Assembly (NCBI RefSeq): GCF_022179645.1
Contig: NZ_BPRA01000015.1
Coordinates: 1-64,000, forward strand
Source of the DNA: Methylobacterium thuringiense
GTDB taxonomy: Bacteria > Pseudomonadota > Alphaproteobacteria > Rhizobiales > Beijerinckiaceae
Reading direction: 5' to 3'
Length of the DNA: 64,000 bases
Below, in pieces: positions 53,867 to 63,083 of the stretch; the first letter of the stretch is position 1; every line of letters begins with the position of its first letter. A model generated the notes under the pieces. That model worked only from the letters and a program-made list of their open reading frames with translations. It was not told the DNA's origin and did no database searches. The position numbers were made by a program, and so were the translations under genes.

Positions 53867-55767
53867 CAATACTCGCCGCCCAGCGCGCGCTTGAAGGCCG
53901 CCTGGTTGACGCTGACGCCGGCGTTCTTCTGGACGTCGGCGATGTATTCGCCGAGCACGTCGTCGGAGAGCGCCGTGCGGAAGTTCTTCTCGACGGTCTT
54001 GTCGGTCTGCGCGCCCACCACGTAAGCCGGCATCTCGGCCTTGGTGACCTTGTAGACCGCGCGGCCATCGCCCGAGGGGGCCGAGCCGGCCTTGTCGACG
54101 GCAGTGGCGAAGATGCGCTCGATCACATCGTTGGCGAGGTCGTCCTTGGGCTGGTTGCGGGCGAGGTCGGCGACGGTCTTCGCCGGGATGCCGGCCGCCT
54201 CGGCCACGGCCTCCACGGTCTCGCCCTTATCGAGCTTTTCCACCAGCTCCTTCGACTTCGCGGTGAGGCGCTTGGCCGTCTCGGCCTCCTTCCAGCCCTT
54301 CAGGGCTTCGTCACGGACCGCGTCGAGGGGCTTGTCGTGAGCCGCGTCGATCTTGGCGACGTCGTACCAGACGTAGCCGCCGGACTTGGTGCGCAACGCC
54401 TCGCTGTCGCCGCCGATCTCGGAGCGGAAGGCGGCGGCGAGCGTCGTGTCGGGATCCGGGATGCCCTCGACCTTCGCGCCCGCCGGGTCGTTGCCCTTGG
54501 CGTCCACCGCCGGCACCGCGACGAGCGTCAGCCCGCGCTCCTTGGCGATGTCGGCGAGCGACTTGCCGCTGGCGCGGGCGTCCTCGATCGCGTCGTGGGC
54601 CGGCTCGAGACCGTCGCGGGCGCGCTGGAGCGCGATGGTCTTGCGGATCTCGTCCTTGACCTCGTCGAACGGCTTCTGCGAGCCGGGATCGATCGCGGTG
54701 ACGCGCAGCAGCACGGTGCCGAAGCGGCCCTTCACCGGTTGGCTGATCTTGTCCTTCTCGAGCGCGAAGGCGGCGTCGGCCACGGCCGGATCGAACAGCT
54801 CGGCCTTGGTCAGGGTGCCCAGCGTCAGGTTCTTGGGATCCATGCCGCGGGCGGTGGCGGTGACCTCGAAGGGCACCTCGCCACTCTCGATCTGCTTGGC
54901 GGCGATCTCGGCGGTCGCTTGATCGGGGAACGTGATCTGCTGGATCGTGCGGCGTTCCGGCGCGCCGTACTTCGCGGCGTTGGCCTCGTAGATCTTGCGG
55001 GCCTCGTCGTCGGTGATCGCGTCGGGCTTGGCCATCGTCTCCGGGTCGAGGACGAGCAGGTTCAGGCTCCGCGTCTCGGGCGCGCGAAAACCGCCCTTGT
55101 TGTTGTCGTAATAGGCCTTGAGCTCGTCGTCGCCCGGCGCCGGGATCTCGCCGGCGGCGGCCGGCGTCAGCATCAGCACGGAAGCCGTGCGGCGCTCGGT
55201 CGAGTAGCGATGCACCGCCTCGCGCATCGCCTGCGGCACAGCCAACTCGGCGGTGACGGCCTCGGCGAGCTGGAGGCGGGCGGCGACTGAGCGCTGCTCG
55301 CGCACGAACATCTGCTCGTTCAGGCCGGCCCGCTGCAGGGTCTGGAAGAACAACGTCCGGTCGAACTTGCCGTCGGCGCCCTTGAAGGCCTGCTCGTCGC
55401 GGATGGCGCGCAGCACGGCTTCATCGGAAATCGCGAGGCCGAGATCGCTGGTCTTCTGGTCGAGGGCGGCCTCCGTGATCAGCTGGCTCAGCACCTGCCG
55501 CTCGAGGCCCATGGCGCGGGCCTGTTCCGGCGTCAGCACGCGCTTGAGCTGCTGCTGATAGCGCTGGAGCTGGTTCTGGTAGGCCGAGCGCACGGCCTCC
55601 GCCGAGATCGGCGTCTTGCCCACCGTGGCAACCGTCTGGCTGCTACCCCCGCGAAAGAACTCCTCCACGCCGAAGATCGCGACGCCCGCGATCAGGAAGA
55701 AGAACAGGATCGACAGCACGATCTTGCCGAGCCAGTGCTGGCTGGCGTTGCGGATGCTCTGGAGCAT
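53866..55767 (-). CDS. ppiD: Periplasmic folding chaperone/PPIase PpiD-like (SurA N-domain)
   Basis: A 633-residue membrane-anchored chaperone. One N-terminal helix (residues 14-34: GKIVLSILFFFLIAGVAIFG) anchors it in the inner membrane; then SurA-N-like (YQQQLKRVLTPEQARAMGLE), a parvulin-type PPIase region (IQQITFPDQATAEIAAKQIE and LTKAELFDPAVADAAFALE) and a C-terminal domain. MLQSIRNAS at 55767 is the family start. It is divergent from tpiA and coupled to trpE. Confidence 0.9.
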   Translation of the reverse strand: MLQSIRNASQHWLGKIVLSILFFFLIAGVAIFGVEEFFRGGSSQTVATVGKTPISAEAVRSAYQNQLQRYQQQLKRVLTPEQARAMGLERQVLSQLITEAALDQKTSDLGLAISDEAVLRAIRDEQAFKGADGKFDRTLFFQTLQRAGLNEQMFVREQRSVAARLQLAEAVTAELAVPQAMREAVHRYSTERRTASVLMLTPAAAGEIPAPGDDELKAYYDNNKGGFRAPETRSLNLLVLDPETMAKPDAITDDEARKIYEANAAKYGAPERRTIQQITFPDQATAEIAAKQIESGEVPFEVTATARGMDPKNLTLGTLTKAELFDPAVADAAFALEKDKISQPVKGRFGTVLLRVTAIDPGSQKPFDEVKDEIRKTIALQRARDGLEPAHDAIEDARASGKSLADIAKERGLTLVAVPAVDAKGNDPAGAKVEGIPDPDTTLAAAFRSEIGGDSEALRTKSGGYVWYDVAKIDAAHDKPLDAVRDEALKGWKEAETAKRLTAKSKELVEKLDKGETVEAVAEAAGIPAKTVADLARNQPKDDLANDVIERIFATAVDKAGSAPSGDGRAVYKVTKAEMPAYVVGAQTDKTVEKNFRTALSDDVLGEYIADVQKNAGVSVNQAAFKRALGGEY

Positions 55768-55970
55768 GGTGTCGTCCGGATCTGCGCTTCTGCGCCCGAT
55801 TTCCTCGGAAAAAGGGCTTTGAAATTCGGGGCTCGCGATAGACCATCCGCAGCCCCGCGCAAAGGGCGGACGCCACCGCGAGGCGGGCCGGCAGGCGGTT
55901 TGCGCGCCCAAGCTTGCTCTGGTAGTCCGCCGGGACCACGAAAAGCGGCTTTGCAGGAGACGGACCAACG

Positions 55971-56735
55971 ATGGCGAGCGAGGGACGACGTCCACTGGTT
56001 GCCGGCAACTGGAAGATGAACGGCCTGCGCTCCTCGATCGCGACGGTCGAGCAGGTGCTGGAGGGTCTGACCCCCAAGCTCACCGACAAGATCGACGTCC
56101 TGATCTGCCCGCCCGCGACTCTGATCGCCTCCTGCGTCGCCGCGGTGACCGGCTCGGCCATCGCCATCGGCGGCCAGAACCTGCATGCCCGGGCGAACGG
56201 GGCCTTCACCGGGTCGATCTCGGCCGAGATGCTGGCCGATCTCGGCGCCCGCTACGTCATCCTCGGGCATTCCGAGCGGCGCGCCTACCACCACGAGACC
56301 GATAACGGCGTCCACGCCAAGGCGCTGGGCGCGCGCCGGGCCGGCCTTTGCGGCATCATCTGCGTCGGCGAGACCGAGGACGAGCGCGAGGAGGGCCGCA
56401 CCCTCGACATCGTGCGCGCGCAGCTCGGGCTCGGCGTGCCGAAGGGCGCGACGGCCGAGGACACCGTGCTGGCCTACGAGCCGGTCTGGGCGATCGGCAC
56501 CGGCAAGACGCCCTCGACCGCCGACATCGCCGAGGTCCACGCCTCGCTGCGCGACATGCTCGGCACCATGGTCGGCAAGGCCGAGGCGGACAAGATCCGC
56601 ATCCTCTACGGCGGCTCGGTGAAGGCGAAGAACGCCCGCGAACTCATGGCCGTCGAGAACGTAGACGGCGCCCTCGTCGGTGGCGCCAGCCTCGTCGCCG
56701 AGGACTTCTTGGGAATCTGCGCCGCCTATTCCTGA
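55971..56735 (+). CDS. tpiA: Triosephosphate isomerase
   Basis: Glycolytic TIM barrel of 254 residues. Catalytic residues seen: Lys in VAGNWKMNG, His in [13 protein letters not shown] and Glu in [18 protein letters not shown] at 55971 ([15 protein letters not shown]). First gene of the tpiA-secG-pyrG arrangement; divergent from ppiD. Confidence 0.96.
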   Translation: MASEGRRPLVAGNWKMNGLRSSIATVEQVLEGLTPKLTDKIDVLICPPATLIASCVAAVTGSAIAIGGQNLHARANGAFTGSISAEMLADLGARYVILGHSERRAYHHETDNGVHAKALGARRAGLCGIICVGETEDEREEGRTLDIVRAQLGLGVPKGATAEDTVLAYEPVWAIGTGKTPSTADIAEVHASLRDMLGTMVGKAEADKIRILYGGSVKAKNARELMAVENVDGALVGGASLVAEDFLGICAAYS

Positions 56736-56825
56736 GCGGGACGGCGCATCCGTCCGGGTGCGAACTCAGTAACCAAGACCGGGACACTGCATCGGCGCAG
56801 GAATCTGCGCCGGGCAAGCGGAACC

Positions 56826-57380
56826 ATGAGCTTGACCGTGAGTTTTCCGGTCATGATCCACTTGAAATCAACCCTCGCGATCTCTGCGATCATGCTCACC
56901 GGGTTGGTGGCGGCTTCGCCCTTCCCCTATGCGAGCGATCATCAGCCGAGACAGCCGCGCCGCACGGCCTCGGTGCAGATCGCGCCGGCCGTCGAGGCCG
57001 CCGCGACCCCGGCCGCGGTGACGGCCTGGGCCGACCCGCCTGCGAAATCGCAGGCTCCCGTCGAGGCGCCGGTCGTGCTCGCAGTCGCAGATACGGCAGC
57101 GCCAGTGACTCAGGACAGCGCGGCTCCCGCCGCTGTCGTCGCTACGCCGCCCGTACGCCACGTCTCGCTGCAGGCCTCTGCACAGAAGGCCGAGCAGGCA
57201 CGCCGTCGCAAAATCGCCCGCGCCGCCGCTGCTCGCGAGCGTGAGACGGCGACGAAGCAGTCCCTTTCGACGGCCTCCGGCGAGACCCAGGTCGCTTCCC
57301 GGGCGACGCCCTCGGCTTCGCAGAAGATCGATCCGATCGGCGATATCCTCCGTGGATTGGGCATCGGCAAGGAAGGCTGA
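56826..57380 (+). CDS. Hypothetical exported Ala/Pro-rich protein
   Basis: A 184-residue (or 175 with the ATG at 56853) protein with an N-terminal hydrophobic segment (LAISAIMLTGLVAASPF), a low-complexity Ala/Val/Pro middle, a basic coiled part (KAEQARRRKIARAAAARE) and a conserved-looking C-terminus (PIGDILRGLGIG). Lies between tpiA and secG. No family recognised. A GGAAC-N17-GTT pair at 56820-56844 overlaps the first start codon and probably is chance. Confidence 0.5.
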   Translation: MSLTVSFPVMIHLKSTLAISAIMLTGLVAASPFPYASDHQPRQPRRTASVQIAPAVEAAATPAAVTAWADPPAKSQAPVEAPVVLAVADTAAPVTQDSAAPAAVVATPPVRHVSLQASAQKAEQARRRKIARAAAARERETATKQSLSTASGETQVASRATPSASQKIDPIGDILRGLGIGKEG

Positions 57381-57422
57381 GGAACGGATCCATACGCGCA
57401 CTGCTGTCCGTCGTTCACATTC

Positions 57423-57486
57423 CGTCATTTCGAGCGCAGCGAAGCAATGACGTGGACGCGCTGATCGCTATCGGTCCCGCAATGAC
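57423..57486. repeat. Degenerate copy of the palindromic element at 35086-35175
   Basis: Shares GAGCGCAGCGAAGCAAT and the flanking CGTCATT with the 35086 element, then a shortened inverted end (CCCGCAATGACTG). Lies between the hypothetical protein and secG. Confidence 0.6.
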
Positions 57487-57658
57487 TGTAAAACGGACGG
57501 TGAAACGCCTGTCCTGTTCGCCGGCCCTGGCGCAGGTTGGCGCTGGTCCCCAACTGGTGTAGGAGCCGGCCTCACCGAACGGAGCACGCCTCCGGGCGGT
57601 TCGTCGGCTTTGCCGATCGCCTGATTGCGTCCGTGATCGCGGACTTGCCGGAACCCCG

Positions 57659-58138
57659 ATGCAGACCGTCCTGATCGTCGTCCACCTCTTCATCGTCCTG
57701 GCGCTCATCGTCACGGTGCTGCTGCAGCGCTCCGAGGGCGGCCTCGGCCTCGGCGGCGGAGGCAGCAGTGGCGGCGGCGTCTCGGGCTTCATGACCGGAC
57801 GCGGACAGGCCAACGCGCTGACGCGGGCCACCGCGATCCTCGCCGCCCTGTTCTTCGCCACCAGCATCTCGCTGGCGATCGTGGCGCATCACACGGCCGC
57901 GCCGCGCTCGATCCTCGACGACGGGACGGCCCAGCCGGGCCAGACCGAGAAGCAGCCGGCCAACGCCGACAACTTGCTCGACACTCTGCGCCAGCAGGGC
58001 GGCAAGCCGGCCGACGGCACCCCCGCACCGCAGAGCCCGGCACCTGCCGCGCAAGTTCCTCCTGCGCCGGCAGCCCCGGTCGAGACTGCGCCGGCCGCTC
58101 CGGCACCGGCGACGCCCGAGGCGCCTCAGTCGCGCTGA
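57659..58138 (+). CDS. secG: Preprotein translocase subunit SecG
   Basis: Small SecYEG partner, 159 residues with two helices (TVLIVVHLFIVLALIVTVLL and ATAILAALFFATSISLAIVA) around the conserved LQRSEGGLGLGGGG loop. A Pro/Ala-rich tail (residues about 100-159) is longer than usual, as in other alphaproteobacteria. ATG at 57659. Confidence 0.93.
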   Translation: MQTVLIVVHLFIVLALIVTVLLQRSEGGLGLGGGGSSGGGVSGFMTGRGQANALTRATAILAALFFATSISLAIVAHHTAAPRSILDDGTAQPGQTEKQPANADNLLDTLRQQGGKPADGTPAPQSPAPAAQVPPAPAAPVETAPAAPAPATPEAPQSR

Positions 58139-58197
58139 GGTCGGTACGGCGCGGCCAAGGTCGCGCGGCGGACCTTCGGGTTGCGAAAGAGAATTGC

Positions 58198-58217
58198 GGC
58201 CGGCGCATAGGCCGGCC
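58198..58217 (+). terminator. Short GC hairpin in the secG-pyrG gap
   Basis: GGCCGGC-GCATAG-GCCGGCC, a 7-bp perfect stem 59 nt after secG. No T-run. Possible terminator or attenuator before pyrG. Confidence 0.35.
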
Positions 58218-58330
58218 GATCCGGGCCCGAGGCCCGCACGGAATCCTCAACGTCGTCAGCGGCATGGCCCCGTAACGCGTGCCCGATGGGCATCGCGGCG
58301 GGTCGACCTTTGCGGTTTGGCGAATCGTGA

Positions 58331-60010
<1,680 letters not shown>

Positions 60011-60012
60011 TA

Positions 60013-60039
60013 CCGACGGCCGCTGCAGCCGGCCGTCGG
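60013..60039 (+). terminator. Hairpin after pyrG
   Basis: CCGACGGCCG-N7-CGGCCGTCGG: 10-bp perfect stem beginning 3 nt after the pyrG stop, likely the transcription end of the pyrG message. No T-run. Confidence 0.6.
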
Positions 60040-60074
60040 CAAGCGCGAATGCGCGCCGCCGCCGATGCGGCGGA

Positions 60075-60102
60075 TCCAATTGGCCATTCATGGCCAATTG
60101 GA
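60075..60102. promoter_or_regulatory. Perfect 12-bp inverted repeat before the DUF350 gene
   Basis: TCCAATTGGCCA-TTCA-TGGCCAATTGGA, 24 nt before the DUF350 start. No T-run follows, and it is close to the start codon, so it may be an operator for the DUF350/DUF1190/YjfC-type operon rather than a terminator. AT-richer than its surroundings. Confidence 0.6.
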
Positions 60103-60125
60103 CAAACAAAACTGGAGGCAGCTCG

Positions 60126-60524
60126 ATGCACGTGATCTCCGGGCTGCCCGCCTTCCTCGCCTATTTCGCCGCCGCGCTCGTCCTCGTCGCGCTCTACCTC
60201 GCGGTCTACCTGACCGCGACGGCGCATCGGGAGGTGGCGCTGATCCGCGCCGGCAACGTCGCCGCCGCGCTCAGCCTCGGTGGCAGCCTCGTCGGCTACG
60301 CCCTGCCGCTCTCGGTAGCGATCCGCAACGCGCAATCGATCCTCGACTGCCTCGTCTGGGGCCTCGTCGCCCTCGTGGTCCAGATCCTGATCTACTGGCT
60401 GATGCGAATCGTCCTGCCGGACCTGTCCCGCCGGATCGAGGACAACGAAACCGCCGCCGCGATCCTGCTCGGCTCCGCCTCCCTCGCGGGCGGGATCGTG
60501 AACGCCGCCGCGATGTCGTATTGA
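60126..60524 (+). CDS. DUF350-family membrane protein (YjfL-like)
   Basis: A 132-residue inner-membrane protein with four predicted helices, of the DUF350/UPF0719 family (AHREVALIRAGNVAAALSLG, SLVGYALPLS). The ATG at 60126 follows GGAGG. It is the first of three genes that match the order of E. coli yjfL-yjfM-yjfC. Function unsettled; family context suggests membrane-associated stress. Confidence 0.85.
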   Translation: MHVISGLPAFLAYFAAALVLVALYLAVYLTATAHREVALIRAGNVAAALSLGGSLVGYALPLSVAIRNAQSILDCLVWGLVALVVQILIYWLMRIVLPDLSRRIEDNETAAAILLGSASLAGGIVNAAAMSY

Positions 60525-60558
60525 TCTTGCCGTCGGTCACGGTTCGGGCGGTATCCGG

Positions 60559-61194
60559 ATGACGCAGCAACGGACGAGACCTCCGGTCGTCGATGCGGCG
60601 ACGCCGCCGGTGAAGCGCTCGCGCACCGTGTCCCTGGTGTTGCTCGCGGGCGCGGGCGTCATGGCCTATGGCCTCGCCCACCTCGATCCGTCGCAGGACG
60701 AGGAGGACGTCCGGGTCTATCCAGCCCCCTCCGACTGCATCAATGCGCGCCTTCGCGACGCGCCGGACTGCCAGAGCGCGTACGAGACCGCCCGCGCGCT
60801 CTACCCGACGGCCGCGCCGCGCTATGCCTCGAGCGGTGAATGCGAGGCCCATCACGGCCCCGGCCATTGCGTGACCGGCGAGAGCATCACCGAGGACGCG
60901 CGTGGACAATTCCTGCCGCTCATGGCCGGCTACGTGATCGGCGCCGCGGCCGCCCAGAACCTGGCACCCCAGCCAGTCTACGACCATGCCCCACAGGACG
61001 AGGCGCATGCGGGGGTGCATGGCGGGGGCGGCTACTGCACCGGATCGGGCGCCCGCATCTGGACGACCGGCGGCGGCCGGTCCTCGGCGGCGCGGGTGTC
61101 GTCGGCGGCCTTGCGCGGATCGTCGTTCGGCGGGTTCGGCGGCACGGGGCGGTCGTTCTCCTTGTCGTCGCGCGGTTTCTTCGGCGGCGGCTGA
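60559..61194 (+). CDS. DUF1190-family protein (YjfM/YgiB-like)
   Basis: A 211-residue protein with an N-terminal hydrophobic helix (VSLVLLAGAGVMAYGLAHL), then the DUF1190 core (YPAPSDCINARLRDAPDCQS, AYETARALYPTAAPRYAS, ECEAHHGPGHC) and a Gly/Ser-rich tail (SRGFFGGG). Cysteines are conserved in the family. Its stop overlaps the start of the next gene by 1 nt. Confidence 0.85.
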   Translation: MTQQRTRPPVVDAATPPVKRSRTVSLVLLAGAGVMAYGLAHLDPSQDEEDVRVYPAPSDCINARLRDAPDCQSAYETARALYPTAAPRYASSGECEAHHGPGHCVTGESITEDARGQFLPLMAGYVIGAAAAQNLAPQPVYDHAPQDEAHAGVHGGGGYCTGSGARIWTTGGGRSSAARVSSAALRGSSFGGFGGTGRSFSLSSRGFFGGG

Positions 61195-62363
61195 TGCGCC
61201 GGATTGCGACGGGCGAACGCGTGGACTGGCGCGAGACCGCGCGAAAAAACGGCTTCGTGTTCCACACCCTCGACGACGCGCCCTATTGGGACGAGAGCCA
61301 CGCCTACGCCTTCACGCTCCGTGAGATCGAGGAGGACATCGAGGGGCCGAGCGGCGAACTCCATGCCCTCTGCCTGGATTTCACGGCCCGCGCCGTCGAG
61401 GACGAGCGGATCCTGGCCGCCTTGCGTCTCCCGGAGGGCGCCTGGGACGCCGTCCGCGACAGCTGGCGGCGGGGCGATCCGAGCCTCTACGGCCGGCTCG
61501 ACCTCTCCTACGGGGGCACCGGCCCGGCCAAGCTCCTCGAATACAACGCCGACACGCCGACCGCCCTCTACGAAACGGGCGTGTTTCAGTGGCTCTGGCT
61601 GGAAGAGCTGCTGCGCGACGGCCAGTTGCCGGCCGGCAGCGACCAGTTCAACGCCGTCCACGAACGGCTGATCGCCCGCTTTCGCGACCTGCCGCCAGCC
61701 GGCCTCACCGCCTTCGCCGCCGAGGCCGACGCGCCGGAGGATCGCGGGACGGTGGAGTATCTGCGCGATTGCGCGATCCAGGCCGGCCACGCCACGCGCT
61801 TCCTCGACCTCTCCGAGATCGGGCTGGCGGCCGACGGCCGCTTCTGCGCACCGGACGGGGCGGCGATCGACCGGCTGTTCAAGCTCTATCCCTGGGAATG
61901 GGCCTTTGAGGATGCCTTCGCTGGCGCCGTGGCGACGAGCCCGACGCGCTTCCTGGAGCCGCCCTGGAAGGCGGTGCTCTCGAACAAGGGGCTGCTGCCC
62001 CATCTCTGGGCGCAGGAGCCCGGCCACCCCAACCTGCTGCCGGCCTATTTCGAGGACGATCCGCAGGCAGCCGGCCTCGGCGATTCCTACGTGCGAAAAC
62101 CCGTCTTTTCGCGGGAGGGCTCGAACATCGCGATCGTTCGCGAAGGCACCGTGCTGGCGCAGGAGCCGGGGCCCTATGGCGGCGAAGGCTGGATTCGGCA
62201 GGCGCTCGCCGAACTGCCCCTGTTCGACGATCGCCGCCGCCCGGTAATCGGTTCCTGGATCGTCGGCGACGCGCCGGCCGGCCTCTGCATCCGCGAGGGC
62301 CGCGGTGCCATCACCGGAAACGACGCGCTGTTCGTGCCCCACTACATCGAACCCGCGGCCTGA
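61194..62363 (+). CDS. Glutathionylspermidine synthase-family ATP-grasp protein (YjfC/YgiC-like)
   Basis: A 389-residue ATP-grasp ligase homologous to the synthetase half of glutathionylspermidine synthase. Landmarks: GRLDLSYGGTGPAKLLEYNA, TPTALYETGVFQW, YPWEWAFEDAF, SNKGLLPHLW, YVRKPVFSREGSNI. There is no amidase domain. YgiC/YjfC enzymes are thought to act as peptide or amine ligases, but the substrate is unknown. Translationally coupled to the DUF1190 gene. Confidence 0.88.
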   Translation: MRRIATGERVDWRETARKNGFVFHTLDDAPYWDESHAYAFTLREIEEDIEGPSGELHALCLDFTARAVEDERILAALRLPEGAWDAVRDSWRRGDPSLYGRLDLSYGGTGPAKLLEYNADTPTALYETGVFQWLWLEELLRDGQLPAGSDQFNAVHERLIARFRDLPPAGLTAFAAEADAPEDRGTVEYLRDCAIQAGHATRFLDLSEIGLAADGRFCAPDGAAIDRLFKLYPWEWAFEDAFAGAVATSPTRFLEPPWKAVLSNKGLLPHLWAQEPGHPNLLPAYFEDDPQAAGLGDSYVRKPVFSREGSNIAIVREGTVLAQEPGPYGGEGWIRQALAELPLFDDRRRPVIGSWIVGDAPAGLCIREGRGAITGNDALFVPHYIEPAA

Positions 62364-62424
62364 GGCCGCGAGGCCGGATCATGCCGCTGCAGAACGCGCC
62401 GTTCCGCGCTATGATGGGGCCATC

Positions 62425-62877
62425 GTGACAGAGATCCTGTTCTATCACCTGCAGCGCCAGCCCCTCGAAAAGGTGCTGCCGAGCCTCGTCGAGAAATCGC
62501 TGGAGCGGGGCTGGCAGGCCGCGATCCAGGTGATGAGCGAGGAGCGGATGTCGGCCCTCGACGACGGCCTCTGGACCTATTCCGACGACAGCTTCCTGCC
62601 CCACGGCACCGAGCGCGACCCCGATGCCGCGTCGCAGCCGGTGGTGCTGACCTTGCGCGAGACCAACCCCAACGCCGCCGCGATCCGCTTCCTCGTCGAG
62701 GGCGCGGCCCTACCGCCGGATGCGAACGCCTACGCCCGCATCTGCATCCTGTTCGACGGCACCGATTCCGATGCCCTCGCCCACGCCCGCGAGCAGTGGA
62801 AGGGCGCCAAGGAGCAGGGCCACACCCTCGCCTACTGGCAGCAGGACGAGAATGGCCGGTGGAGCAAGAAGGCTTGA
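62425..62877 (+). CDS. holC: DNA polymerase III subunit chi
   Basis: Clamp-loader accessory that contacts single-strand binding protein. The 150-residue product starts VTEILFYHLQRQPLEKVLPS and has FLPHGTERDPDAASQPVVLT and GAKEQGHTLAYWQQDENGRW. GTG at 62425 is the family start; upstream codons belong to the gap. Confidence 0.88.
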   Translation: MTEILFYHLQRQPLEKVLPSLVEKSLERGWQAAIQVMSEERMSALDDGLWTYSDDSFLPHGTERDPDAASQPVVLTLRETNPNAAAIRFLVEGAALPPDANAYARICILFDGTDSDALAHAREQWKGAKEQGHTLAYWQQDENGRWSKKA

Positions 62878-62958
62878 CGTTTTTTGCGGGTCCGCCCGCA
62901 GCACAGACAGATCGGGACGACCGGATGACGAATGTGCCCACCGGCAGACGCTGGCGCC

Positions 62959-63070
62959 TTCCCTCCCCCTTGTGGGGAGGGATCGAGGGTGGGGATGGCT
63001 CCGCTTGTTTCGGTAGCGGCAGGCGGAACCAACCCCACCTCCAACTCCTCCCAACAAGGGGGAGGAGAGG
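62959..63070. repeat. Dispersed hairpin repeat before the S10 peptidase
   Basis: CTTCCCTCCCCCTTGTGGGG at the left and CTCCTCCCAACAAGGGGGAG at the right pair in inverted form around about 60 nt. Similar in style to 49500-49644. Its right end supplies GGGGGAGGAGAGG, which lies where the ribosome-binding site of the following peptidase would be. Confidence 0.6.
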
Positions 63071-63083
63071 CGCGCGTTCGACA

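Noticed and set aside
56820-56844. GGAAC-N17-GTT before or over the start of the hypothetical exported protein
   Set aside because: Spacing fits EcfG, but the element overlaps the first ATG and would leave almost no leader before the second; one chance match per window is expected.
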